A stretch of DNA of 42,581 nt, from the NCBI GenBank assembly GCA_047638695.1, contig JBLINY010000032.1, positions 1-42,581 on the forward strand, in the 5' to 3' direction. Source of the stretch: JAHECQ01 sp047638695 (GTDB lineage Bacteria > Actinomycetota > Acidimicrobiia > Acidimicrobiales > SZUA-35). The notes under the pieces are model-generated. The model saw only the letters and a program-made list of their open reading frames with translations, was not told the origin of the DNA and ran no database searches. Shown here in pieces: positions 24,456 to 32,105 of this stretch (the stretch's first letter is position 1; each line of letters opens with the position of its first letter). Both the position numbers and the translations under genes were made by a program.

Positions 24456-25424
24456 TCAGATATTTGGGGCTCCTCCAGTGAGTCCGCTGGCGCTGCCGGC
24501 CAGAGTTTGTTCGCCCTCTTGGTTGTGAACGGCGACGTCTACGAGGGCTCGGGTCTTGCCGCCGGTGGCAATGAAGCCAGCGACCGTGCCGCTCGCGGTA
24601 AGGGTGTCACCCTCGAAAACCGGACGTAGAAAGCGCACGTCCATCTGGCCGCCGACGACGAATCCGGTGCCCAGGGCCTCGGTCATCAAGGCTGAAATGT
24701 AGGCACTGCTCATCATCCCCTGGGCGATCGTGGTGCGGAATCCCTTTGCCCGGGCCCACAACGGGTCGGTGTGAATCGAGCCTGGCTTTACACCGGAGTA
24801 CACGTCGATCTGTTGCTGGTGGAGCTGGCGACTGACCGGCCCCAGTTTCTGGCCGACGATGAGGGCCGCTGTTCGGCCTTGGGCAGAGGCGATGGCAGGG
24901 TCAACAGCGTGTGGCACGGGCTGAGGCCGAGGTCCGGTACCGGCCGGCGGTGCCGTTTCATTGCTGAAGAGCATCTGGACGAACTGTCCCTTCACCAGTG
25001 TGTTGTCTGCCTCATCAACCGTTCGGTACTCGGTCACCATGTACGGCTTGTCGCGTCGCACATACTTGTCGGCTAATCGCCCAGCGGTGCGGGCCCGCGT
25101 GCCCAGCGGGATTGGAGCGATGAACTCGAACACCATTCGAGCATGCAGGCCGGCCGGTACGACGTAGTGGTTGTGGCGAAGGAAAAGCGCTTGATTGGCG
25201 AGCAGCGTTGGATGGACGATCGGCCCACCGAATGGCCCCTCTCCGAAGAACAGAGGGTCGTGGTCTTCGACGGCGTAGGCATAGGCCGTGACGTCTTGGG
25301 GCCGGATCAGCCGGTCGTCGGATTGAAACTCCTCGCCAACGACCAGCTCGCGGTAATCGATCGTCGGAAAGCCGTGGCGATCCAATACCTCGGGATCGAA
25401 CGAAGCCGGTCGAAGTCGGGTCAT
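24456..25424 (-). CDS. Double-hotdog MaoC-like dehydratase
   Basis: A 322-residue protein with two hotdog domains, an N-terminal FAS1/MaoC-N-like half (about 20-150) and a C-terminal MaoC half (about 200-315). The segment DVTAYAYAVEDHDPLFFG resembles the hydratase motif with Asp and His, and VHPTLLANQ follows it; in the C half SIHTDPLWARAKGFRTTIAQGMM is the counterpart. Such proteins hydrate enoyl-CoA or act on hydroxyacyl-CoA thioesters, including steroid side-chain intermediates in actinobacteria. It is coupled to the alcohol dehydrogenase gene by ATGA at 25421-25424. Substrate unknown. Confidence 0.82.
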   Translation of the reverse strand: MTRLRPASFDPEVLDRHGFPTIDYRELVVGEEFQSDDRLIRPQDVTAYAYAVEDHDPLFFGEGPFGGPIVHPTLLANQALFLRHNHYVVPAGLHARMVFEFIAPIPLGTRARTAGRLADKYVRRDKPYMVTEYRTVDEADNTLVKGQFVQMLFSNETAPPAGTGPRPQPVPHAVDPAIASAQGRTAALIVGQKLGPVSRQLHQQQIDVYSGVKPGSIHTDPLWARAKGFRTTIAQGMMSSAYISALMTEALGTGFVVGGQMDVRFLRPVFEGDTLTASGTVAGFIATGGKTRALVDVAVHNQEGEQTLAGSASGLTGGAPNI

Positions 25425-26530
25425 GTCACCGGATCGCCGAACGTCAGCACGGTGCGCGCACCAGTTCCGGCCTGCAACGCAGCGAAGGCATCGTTCACGC
25501 CCTCAAGGCCCGGCCGGCCCGAGATCAGTTCATCGAGGTGCAGTCGTCCCTGCTTATTGAACTCTAGGTACCGGGGGATGTCGGTGCGGAACCGGTTCGA
25601 GCCCATTCGACATGTCTGAATGGTGCACTCGGGGCGGATGGCAGCGTACGGGATCTCGAATACGGCGCCGTCGGGCGGCACGCCCACGATGGTGCAGGTA
25701 CCCCGCACAGCCAATGACATGGCGGCTTGGGTGACCAAGGCAGGAACTCCAACCGCCTCGAAGGCGTGGTTGACTCCGCTTCCACCGGTCAGCTCCCGTA
25801 CCGCACTGACCGGGTCGTCGACGGCGCTGACATCGACGACGTGAGTTGCGCCGAGCGAGCGGGCCAACTCGAGCTTCGCCGGGACCCGGTCGACCGCGAT
25901 GATCTGGCCCGCACCAGCAATCGCGGCGCCCTGAATGATCGAGAGTCCAACACCACCACAACCGAAGACGGCAACGGTCTCGCCGGCACGAACCGCTGCG
26001 GTACGAAGAGCGGCACCGACACCGGTAAGAACCCCGCAGCCAACCAGACAGGCAACGTCCAGGGGAATGTCAGGTTCGATGCGAACGAGGGAATTCTCGT
26101 GAACCAGCATCTTCTCGGCGAAGCCACCAATGTTGATGAACCCCTGCACCTTTTCGTCGCCTGCTGACAATCGGGGGGCCGAACCGCGAGGGCGAGCAGT
26201 CGGGTTGGCGGTGCAAACGTTGGGGTGTCCGCCGAGGCATTGCTCGCAACGACCACAGAAACCAGACAGGCAGGTGACGACGTGATCGCCGGGGCTGACA
26301 TGGGTGACGTTTGCCCCGACGGCTTCGACGACGCCGGCGCCCTCATGACCGAGCACCATTGGCATCCGGCCGCCAAAGACGATGCCTTCGTAGATGTGAA
26401 GGTCGCTGTGACACACCCCGCTGGCGACGGTGCGGACAAGCACCTCGTTGTCGAGCGGGTTGTCGATCGTGAGCGTTTCGATCGTCAGGGGTTCGTTCGC
26501 TGCTCGAAGAACTGCGGCTTGGATTTCCAT
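25421..26530 (-). CDS. Zinc-dependent alcohol dehydrogenase (class III-like MDR)
   Basis: A 369-residue medium-chain dehydrogenase. Catalytic zinc ligands are Cys40 (GVCHSD), His62 and Glu63 (LGHEGAGVVE), with the structural zinc held by Cys92, Cys95, Cys98 and Cys106 in a FCGRCEQC-type lobe. The NAD fold carries VFGCGGVGLSIIQGA near residue 190 and an Asp after strand 2 (AVDRV), favouring NAD. It resembles aryl-alcohol or formaldehyde/mycothiol-type dehydrogenases. The start at ATG 26530 matches the family N-terminus; the frame is open for another 169 codons but without family resemblance. It is the first gene of a minus-strand operon, divergent from RidA across 139 bases. Confidence 0.9.
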   Translation of the reverse strand: MEIQAAVLRAANEPLTIETLTIDNPLDNEVLVRTVASGVCHSDLHIYEGIVFGGRMPMVLGHEGAGVVEAVGANVTHVSPGDHVVTCLSGFCGRCEQCLGGHPNVCTANPTARPRGSAPRLSAGDEKVQGFINIGGFAEKMLVHENSLVRIEPDIPLDVACLVGCGVLTGVGAALRTAAVRAGETVAVFGCGGVGLSIIQGAAIAGAGQIIAVDRVPAKLELARSLGATHVVDVSAVDDPVSAVRELTGGSGVNHAFEAVGVPALVTQAAMSLAVRGTCTIVGVPPDGAVFEIPYAAIRPECTIQTCRMGSNRFRTDIPRYLEFNKQGRLHLDELISGRPGLEGVNDAFAALQAGTGARTVLTFGDPVT

Positions 26531-26669
26531 CGTCCCATCATCGTCGGTGTGATGCGCTGGCACCAAGGGCGAGTGTGTTGCCGCTACCGGGTTACCGGCT
26601 GTACCTCGTTGCGGTCGGCCCTGACGTAGGGTCGGTGGCCAGCAGCAGAACCAGATAGCAGGAGACACG

Positions 26670-27056
26670 GTGACCCGAACCTCGATCGAGATCGACAGCT
26701 TTGAACACGCGAACCCGATTCCGGCCGCGACGCGGGTGGGGCCCCTGATCGAGTCGAGCATCATCCCGCCCTTCAACGATGGTGTCCGCGAAGTTCCCGA
26801 CACACTCGAGGAACAGATTGACAACCTGTTCCTGCACATGGGCAACATGCTCGATGTGGCCGGGGCCACCTGGGACGACATGGCGAAGATCACCTTCTTC
26901 GTTGCCGACGCGGCGGCGTCACGGGCCGCGCTGAACGGCCCGTGGGAACAGAAGTTCCCCGACCCCAAGTCGCGTCCGGCGCGACACAATCTCGAGATCC
27001 CGGGTGCTGGCAAGGCGCAGATCTCCTGCGTCTTCACCGCCTACGTCACAGGCTGA
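26670..27056 (+). CDS. RidA/YjgF-family protein
   Basis: A 128-residue Rid-family protein. Family members deaminate reactive enamine/imine intermediates or act as specialised deaminases in aromatic pathways, such as 2-aminomuconate deaminase. Seen here are the IEEQIDN-like helix start (TLEEQIDNLFLHMGNMLDVAG), the DMAKITFFVAD strand and a C-terminal Arg followed by strand segments (RPARHNLEIPG). Start is GTG 26670 with CAGGAGA 8 bases ahead, and TAGGGT near 26629 is a candidate -10. It leads the hydratase-aldolase group by 116 bases, which hints at a role in the same lower pathway. Confidence 0.82.
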   Translation: MTRTSIEIDSFEHANPIPAATRVGPLIESSIIPPFNDGVREVPDTLEEQIDNLFLHMGNMLDVAGATWDDMAKITFFVADAAASRAALNGPWEQKFPDPKSRPARHNLEIPGAGKAQISCVFTAYVTG

Positions 27057-27172
27057 TCACAGCCGACAGCCTTCTTTCAGAACGAGCTGCGTCGCCTGCT
27101 CTAACTCGGGCGACGGCCTGGGCGGAAGCGATAGCTTGGACCGTTCCTGCTCCCGAAAGGCACCCCGAAACA

Positions 27173-27967
27173 ATGGCCATGACCGTAAAGCAACGGCGAG
27201 ACGCTGCAAAGGCTCTTGTCAAGGCCGAGAACACCCGCGAATGGATGGAACCGATCACGCTCACCTACGACGGGGCTGACATCGAGGATGCGTACGCCAT
27301 TGGCCAATTGGTCACCGACGCCAAGGTCAAGGCCGGCAGGATTGTGAAAGGCCACAAGGTCGGGCTCACGTCGAAGGCCATGAGGTCCACCACGGGAGCA
27401 ACCGAGCCCGACTACGGAACCATCTTCGACAATTGGTTTGTCGACGAGGGAACCAAGGTGTCGATGAGCACCATGAACCGACCCAATGTCGAGATCGAGT
27501 TGGTCTTCATTCTCAAGACGAACCTCGGTGGGCCCGATGTCAACGCGGTTGACGTCATCAACGCCACTGACTACGTGATGCCAGCCTTCGAGGTCGTCGA
27601 TTCACGCTTCTCAAAGCGAGGCAAACCGGGTGTTGTCGACAGCATCGCCGATGCTGCGTCCTGCGGATTCATTATCGTTGGCGGCAGCCCGTCGAAGCTC
27701 ACCGACATCGATGTTCGCCATGTAGGGGGAGCGCTCTACAAGAACGGCGAGATCGAAGAGTCCGGGACGGCAGCAGCCGTGATGGGAAATCCGGTCAACT
27801 CCGTTGCGTGGCTCGCCCGCAAGCTGCACGAGTTCGGTGTCGAGATGCAGGCCGGACACACCGTGTTGTCCGGCTCGTTCATCCGAGCCCATCCAGTGGA
27901 GCCGGGCGACACCTTCGTGGCCGACTATGGCCCACTCGGTCAGATCAGTTTCGGCGTCACCGCTTAA
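27173..27967 (+). CDS. 2-oxo-alkenoate hydratase (HpcG/MhpD family)
   Basis: A 264-residue enzyme of the 2-hydroxypenta-2,4-dienoate hydratase/4-oxalocrotonate decarboxylase family. It would add water to (or decarboxylate) the dienoate left after meta-cleavage. KGHKVGLTSKAMR near residue 58 followed by EPDYG and a metal-binding Glu pair in RPNVEIELVFIL near residue 103 fit closely with 2-oxohept-4-ene-1,7-dioate hydratase, the homoprotocatechuate branch. ATG 27173 (or 27179) is preferred over the longer open frame that runs into RidA. An RraA-type aldolase follows 55 bases later, a pairing that supports hydratase then aldolase as the last two steps of a meta pathway. Confidence 0.88.
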   Translation: MAMTVKQRRDAAKALVKAENTREWMEPITLTYDGADIEDAYAIGQLVTDAKVKAGRIVKGHKVGLTSKAMRSTTGATEPDYGTIFDNWFVDEGTKVSMSTMNRPNVEIELVFILKTNLGGPDVNAVDVINATDYVMPAFEVVDSRFSKRGKPGVVDSIADAASCGFIIVGGSPSKLTDIDVRHVGGALYKNGEIEESGTAAAVMGNPVNSVAWLARKLHEFGVEMQAGHTVLSGSFIRAHPVEPGDTFVADYGPLGQISFGVTA

Positions 27968-28022
27968 AGCGTTCCTGCGTAACAAGCAATCATCTGTACC
28001 CAATGAGAACAGAGAAAACAAC

Positions 28023-28745
28023 ATGGCTGACAATCCCTTCCGACCGGTAGAACTCACTGACGAGATGCGTACGAAGTTCGGTGCCGTCTCTACGGCAACG
28101 CTCGCCGGGCAGATGCAGCGGCGAGGCTCACGGAACTCGTTTCTGAATCGGCTCAAGCCGCTCAACCCCGGGCAACGACTACTGGGCTACGCCCACACGC
28201 TGCGTTACGTGCCAAAGAACGAGGAGTTCGAGAAGCGCAGCACGGGACCAAATGCCCAGCGCCGTGCCGTCGAGTCCATCGAGCCAGACGACGTGCTTAT
28301 CGCCGAGGCTGGTTTCGAACCCGATGCCGGCACGATTGGTGACATCTTCACCATGGTCGTGAAACAACGGGGTGGGGCCGGTTTCATTACCGACGGAGCG
28401 CTTCGCGACACACCGGCTATCGCCGAGATTGGGCTGGCCGTCTACCACCAGTCTTCGCACGCAGCCACGCTCGGACGGCTTCACACCCCCCTCGACAATC
28501 AGATTCCGATTTCGTGCGCGGGCGTCACGGTCTTTCCCGGTGACATCCTCGTGGGCGACGGCGAAGGCGTCTGTGTGATCCCTGCCCGCTGGGCAGAGGA
28601 AATTGCCAACGATGCCTACGCCCAGGAACTTGAAGAGGAGTGGGCCATCGAGCGGGTGACCGCGGGCGAGAGCAGCATCGGTACCTTCCCGATAGCGACG
28701 GAACGTCGCGCCGAGTTCGAGGAGTGGTTGGCCAAGCGAGGCTGA
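28023..28745 (+). CDS. RraA-like class II pyruvate aldolase/dehydrogenase-pathway protein
   Basis: A 240-residue RraA/HMG-aldolase fold protein. The conserved DGALRD (Arg and Asp of the active site) is near residue 123, GTIGDIFTMVVKQRGGAGF precedes it and GDILVGDGEGVCVIP near residue 180 follows. True aldolases of this fold cleave 4-hydroxy-4-methyl-2-oxoglutarate-type acids to pyruvate. Its position right after the hydratase makes it the probable aldolase for that hydratase's product, instead of the more usual MhpE or HpaI enzymes. It is distinct in sequence from the LigK-type protein at 34552. An RNase E inhibitor role, as in E. coli RraA, is unlikely here. Confidence 0.8.
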   Translation: MADNPFRPVELTDEMRTKFGAVSTATLAGQMQRRGSRNSFLNRLKPLNPGQRLLGYAHTLRYVPKNEEFEKRSTGPNAQRRAVESIEPDDVLIAEAGFEPDAGTIGDIFTMVVKQRGGAGFITDGALRDTPAIAEIGLAVYHQSSHAATLGRLHTPLDNQIPISCAGVTVFPGDILVGDGEGVCVIPARWAEEIANDAYAQELEEEWAIERVTAGESSIGTFPIATERRAEFEEWLAKRG

Positions 28746-28799
28746 GCTCCCGCTCTTTTCCGTTTCGTCCGGCTTGCCCGTGCCGAACTGCTTCAACAT

Positions 28800-29222
28800 T
28801 TACGAGATCGCCGCTGCTCCCGCAGCGGCGATTTCCGCGTCCTCGTCTGCTGTCCCACCGGAAACCCCGATCGTGCCGACCAGCGCTCCATCGGAGAAAA
28901 TGCCAACGCCACCACCAAAAACGACCAGTCGAGGCGTATGGGCGATCCCGTGCAGGAGCGCAGGCTCGTCCTTGATGACATCCCACCAGCCCGTCGTTGG
29001 CATGCCGCCGAAGCCAGCGACCGTGTACGCCTTATTGGCGGCTATTCCCGCTGACAGTCGTGGTGCGTCATCCATGCGGGCGCTTAACAGACTCTCGCCC
29101 GAGGGGTCGGCGATGGTGATGCACATCCGGAACCCCTGTTCTTCGCATGCGGCGAGCGCTGCCTCCAGAACTCGTTTGGCCCCGGCGAGGGTGATCGATC
29201 GAGTGGCGATGGTGTCCGACAT
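28800..29222 (-). CDS. GlcG/HbpS (DUF336) family protein
   Basis: A 140-residue GlcG/HbpS-like protein with the usual features: an N-terminal helix (AGAKRVLEAALAACEEQG), the strand MCITIADPSGE, the segment MDDAPRLSAGIAANKAYT near residue 50, and the Gly-rich FGGGVGIFSDGALVGTIGVSGG near residue 105. HbpS binds heme and oxygen-stress signals, but most members next to catabolic genes have no assigned role; cofactor or substrate binding is suggested. It converges with the RraA gene across 54 bases and is divergent from the gene at 29350 across 127 bases. Confidence 0.85.
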   Translation of the reverse strand: MSDTIATRSITLAGAKRVLEAALAACEEQGFRMCITIADPSGESLLSARMDDAPRLSAGIAANKAYTVAGFGGMPTTGWWDVIKDEPALLHGIAHTPRLVVFGGGVGIFSDGALVGTIGVSGGTADEDAEIAAAGAAAIS

Positions 29223-29310
29223 GGGCCGACCGTACCTCTGTCGTCACCGTCGGGCTTGACGGTCGGGGCTTCGGTCATCGCCGGCACGGCGGCGAAGATT
29301 GAACGGGCGG

Positions 29311-29316
29311 TAGGTT
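29311..29316 (+). promoter_or_regulatory. -10 hexamer TAGGTT
   Basis: TAGGTT at 29311-29316 fits TANNNT and lies 33 bases before ATG 29350. It is the third identical hexamer found upstream of genes in this window (also 7998 and 8809). CGAGGA near 29336-29341 is a fair ribosome-binding site. No -35 at standard spacing is clear. Confidence 0.35.
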
Positions 29317-29349
29317 TAGTCCGTCGCCAGCAGACTCGAGGATGACGCA

Positions 29350-30300
29350 ATGGATGTCGGGATCATCATTGGCGAGGCAACGCCGCTCAGTTGGGACCGA
29401 TGGAAGCACATCTGCCATCTAATCGAGCGGCTGGGCTTCCATTCGCTCTTCCGGTCTGATCACTATTTCAACGGGCAACAGAAGGATGCCATTGACGTCT
29501 ATTTGTCTTTCGTGATGGCGGCGCAAGAGACTGAACGAGTCCGCTTCGGCCCCCTCGTCAGCCCGATCACGTTCCGCGAACCCGTCAACGTTGGCCGCAT
29601 GGCCCAACAGCTCGACTCGCTCAGCGATGGCCGCTTTGTGATGGGGCTCGGAGCCGGCTGGTTCCCGGATGAGCACGTGGTCTACGGACTCGATTTTCCG
29701 ACTGCGACCGAGCGCTACGACCGGCTCGAGGAAGCCATCAGCCTGATGAAGGAGCTCTGGTATTCGACCAACGGCACCTTTCAGGGAACGTACTACCGCA
29801 TCGAGGGAACCGACTCGAGACCGCACCCACCGGTCGGGCGACCGAACATCCTCATCGGCGGCAAGGGACCGAAAAGGACGTTGAAGATCGTGGCCCGTGA
29901 AGCGCATGAGTGGAACGCCACCCGCATGGATGTCGCCGACTACAAGGCGGCCAACGAGGTACTCGAGCGCCACTGCGCCGACATCGGCCGGGACCCCGGT
30001 GAGATTCGGCGCTCCATGTTGCTTTTCGCCGCGGTTGGGCCCGACAAACGCAGTGAGGATCTTGCCCTGCGCCGGTTTCTCGACATGATGACCCCCGGCG
30101 GCTCGGTGTGGACGCTCGAGGACGCCGTCGCAGCGGGCCGCGGACCGTGGCAAGGTAGTGCTGAGCAGCTGGTTGACCATGTTGGCCAGCTGCGACAACT
30201 TGGGCTGGACGAAGTGGTCTTCGAGCACTTCTGCCACGAAGAAGACGATGTCCCTGAGTGGATAGCCGCCAGTATCAAGCCAGCGCTAGAAGCTCTCTGA
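29350..30300 (+). CDS. Luciferase-like (LLM class) F420-dependent oxidoreductase
   Basis: A 316-residue TIM-barrel enzyme of the LLM class. The start MDVGIIIGEATPLSWDRW, FRSDHYF near residue 35, RVRFGPLVSPITFREPVNVGR near residue 58, VMGLGAGWFPDEH near residue 96 and LIGGKGPKRTLKIVAREAHEWN near residue 160 are family features, and the GAGWF form is common in F420 enzymes. It is the third intact member in this window, and different from the other two. It is followed by an 89-base AT-richer gap made of tandem repeats and then the VOC dioxygenase gene; co-transcription is likely. Confidence 0.86.
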   Translation: MDVGIIIGEATPLSWDRWKHICHLIERLGFHSLFRSDHYFNGQQKDAIDVYLSFVMAAQETERVRFGPLVSPITFREPVNVGRMAQQLDSLSDGRFVMGLGAGWFPDEHVVYGLDFPTATERYDRLEEAISLMKELWYSTNGTFQGTYYRIEGTDSRPHPPVGRPNILIGGKGPKRTLKIVAREAHEWNATRMDVADYKAANEVLERHCADIGRDPGEIRRSMLLFAAVGPDKRSEDLALRRFLDMMTPGGSVWTLEDAVAAGRGPWQGSAEQLVDHVGQLRQLGLDEVVFEHFCHEEDDVPEWIAASIKPALEAL

Positions 30301-30366
30301 ATCAGTACTCTTTTAACAAGAACCTTTTTAACAAGCACTCTTTGAATGAACACTTTCTTAACCAGT
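30301..30366. repeat. 15-base imperfect tandem repeat, AT-rich
   Basis: Four to five imperfect 15-base units with the pattern AACAAGNACTCTTTT follow each other from the stop codon of the luciferase-like gene. The tract is far more AT-rich than all flanking DNA. Because 15 is a multiple of 3, the minus strand reads as an open Lys/Val/Leu/Arg-rich frame, but it lacks a gene-like context and is taken as a repeat artefact. Confidence 0.8.
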
Positions 30367-30389
30367 GACAGCCGACCACGGAGGCCAAC

Positions 30390-30962
30390 ATGAGCGAGAA
30401 CATTAAGAAGCGCACAGCTGCGGTTACGCCAAAAGGGTTCAACCATCTCGTGTTGAATGTCCGCAACATGGAGGAGTCGCACCGCTTCTGGAGTGACATG
30501 CTCGGCTTCAAGCAGGTCGGGACCCTCCGGCCCCGACCGACCGACTCTGGTCGGCCGAGCATGAACATGCAGTTCTACAGCGGCGTCACTGACGATCTGA
30601 ACCATCACGACATAGCGCTGGTCGAGGTCGCTGACATGCCGGAGAATCCAGAGTGGAGCTTGGCCGGTACACACTGTGCCATCAACCACATTGCTATCAC
30701 CTACCCGGACCGCGAATCCTGGTTGGAGCAGGTGAAGTTCCTCGAAGACAACGATGCGCTCACCAACCCGCTGCGAGTCGATCACGGCATGACCCACAGC
30801 GTCTACATCACCGATCCGAACGGCTACGGCGTCGAGGTGCTCTACGAGCTCCCCGAGGAGGTGTGGCGTCACGACATCGACGGAGCCCTCAACTATGCGC
30901 AGAGACTCCCGGTCGAAGACCTGTACACCGATACCACCGAGTACGAGACCAACTTCGGCTGA
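30390..30962 (+). CDS. VOC-family (type I extradiol) dioxygenase-like protein
   Basis: A 190-residue vicinal-oxygen-chelate protein with two beta-alpha-beta3 modules. His19 (FNHLVLNV) opens the first, His100 (INHIAI) the second, and Glu153 (GVEVLYE) closes the second; His73 and His136 (MTHSVYI) are other candidates. This layout fits metal-dependent members such as catechol 2,3-dioxygenase-like proteins. The length is that of single-chain small members, about 190, not the four-module 300-residue enzymes like BphC. It could open a monocyclic catechol made by the oxygenases here; glyoxalase- or epimerase-like activity cannot be excluded. The start ATG 30390 has GGAGG a few bases upstream. Confidence 0.8.
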   Translation: MSENIKKRTAAVTPKGFNHLVLNVRNMEESHRFWSDMLGFKQVGTLRPRPTDSGRPSMNMQFYSGVTDDLNHHDIALVEVADMPENPEWSLAGTHCAINHIAITYPDRESWLEQVKFLEDNDALTNPLRVDHGMTHSVYITDPNGYGVEVLYELPEEVWRHDIDGALNYAQRLPVEDLYTDTTEYETNFG

Positions 30963-30967
30963 AACAG

Positions 30968-31030
30968 ACTCAGCCTCCAACCTCAGCCTCCAACCTCAGC
31001 CTCCAACCTCAGCCCCCAACCTCAGTCTGA
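30968..31030. repeat. 13-base tandem repeat between VOC and quinone reductase genes
   Basis: Four copies of the 13-base unit CTCAGCCTCCAAC follow each other, the fourth with one change, and the tract ends in CTCAGTCTGAG, itself a small palindrome. A six-base inverted pair CAGACT/AGTCTG brackets the repeat. The tract is transcribed if the flanking genes form one unit; the remaining gap to 31110 holds a TATCAT that could be a -10. Confidence 0.85.
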
Positions 31031-31109
31031 GGAACTCACGGCTCGTATCATGAGCGGTTCCTACGGCGTGCGCTCGCGGCGAGAATGAAGAAGATTGGGG
31101 TTCGTTGAG

Positions 31110-32105
31110 ATGAAGGCGATTGTTGTCGAGAAGACAGGTGGGCCAGACGTACTTACCCTGGCCGATGTCGAGGCACCGAAGGCGGGCCCGGACCAGGTAG
31201 TCGTCGTTCTCGCTGCCGCTGGCTTGAACTACATCGATACGTATCACCGCAGCGGCCTGTACCCCATGCCGATGCCGTTTACTCCCGGCAACGAAGGCTC
31301 AGGTGTGATCATCGAGATCGGGTCGAGTGTCGAGGGCTTGGCCGTTGGCGATGCCATTGCCTGGACGGGAGTGCCCGGTTCGTACGCCGAGCAGGTTGCG
31401 GTGCCGGCCTCACGGGCGCTGAAGTTGCCCGATGGTGTATCTCCGGAGGTCGCCGCTGCCGTGATGCTGCAGGGGATGACGGCGCATTTCCTCGCCACTT
31501 CCACCTTCCCGCTTGAACCCGGGCATCGATGTCTGATCCATGCCGGAGCCGGTGGCGTCGGTCTGTTGCTGATTCAGATCGCCAAGAAGAGAGGGGCCGA
31601 GGTCTTCACGACGGTCGGATCATCCGACAAGATCGATTTGGCTACCGCCGCTGGTGCTGACCATGTGATCCTCTACCGCGATGTCGACTTTGGTGATGCG
31701 ATCGAGCGAATCGCCGGCCCTCGACCGCTCGACGTTGTTTTCGATGGCGTCGGGGCAGACACCTTCAACCGTGGTCTTGACCTTCTCAAGCCTTTGGGCA
31801 TGATGGCGACATTCGGAAATGCGTCCGGCCCGGTCGAGCCGGTGCTGCCGCTCAAACTAATGCAAGGCGGATCTCTTTTCTTGACTCGGCCAACCCTCAA
31901 TCACTACACCGCGACGCGAGAAGCGCTGGAAGCTCGAGCCAACGACCTGTTCGGATGGATCGCTGATGGCAGCCTTGATGTCCGGATCGGTGAGCGTGTA
32001 CCCCTCGACGAGGCCCGTCGAGCCCATGAATTACTCGAAGGGCGGGGCACCACAGGAAAAGTCCTGCTCATTCCCAGCTACGCATCTCAGGAGCAGTCGA
32101 AGTGA
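31110..32105 (+). CDS. NADPH:quinone reductase-like MDR oxidoreductase
   Basis: A 331-residue zinc-free medium-chain reductase of the QOR type. It begins MKAIVVEKTGGPDVL, carries AAGLNYIDTYHRSGLYP near residue 37 and the cofactor loop HAGAGGVGLLLIQIAK near residue 148, and lacks the Cys-rich zinc lobe seen in the enzyme at 25421. QOR proteins reduce quinones or enones with NADPH. ATG 31110 is the family start; an in-frame TTG 15 bases upstream is less likely. Its stop overlaps the next gene as GTGA, so it is translationally coupled to the molybdenum hydroxylase subunit. Confidence 0.88.
   Translation: MKAIVVEKTGGPDVLTLADVEAPKAGPDQVVVVLAAAGLNYIDTYHRSGLYPMPMPFTPGNEGSGVIIEIGSSVEGLAVGDAIAWTGVPGSYAEQVAVPASRALKLPDGVSPEVAAAVMLQGMTAHFLATSTFPLEPGHRCLIHAGAGGVGLLLIQIAKKRGAEVFTTVGSSDKIDLATAAGADHVILYRDVDFGDAIERIAGPRPLDVVFDGVGADTFNRGLDLLKPLGMMATFGNASGPVEPVLPLKLMQGGSLFLTRPTLNHYTATREALEARANDLFGWIADGSLDVRIGERVPLDEARRAHELLEGRGTTGKVLLIPSYASQEQSK

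Noticed and set aside
29940..30980. Long minus-strand open frame through the luciferase-like and VOC genes
   Set aside because: It is the shadow of two well-supported plus-strand genes; its Lys/Val/Leu-rich middle part is the translated 15-base repeat.
30968..31030. The 13-base repeat as a small CRISPR array
   Set aside because: Units are directly adjacent without spacers and far too short for CRISPR repeats.
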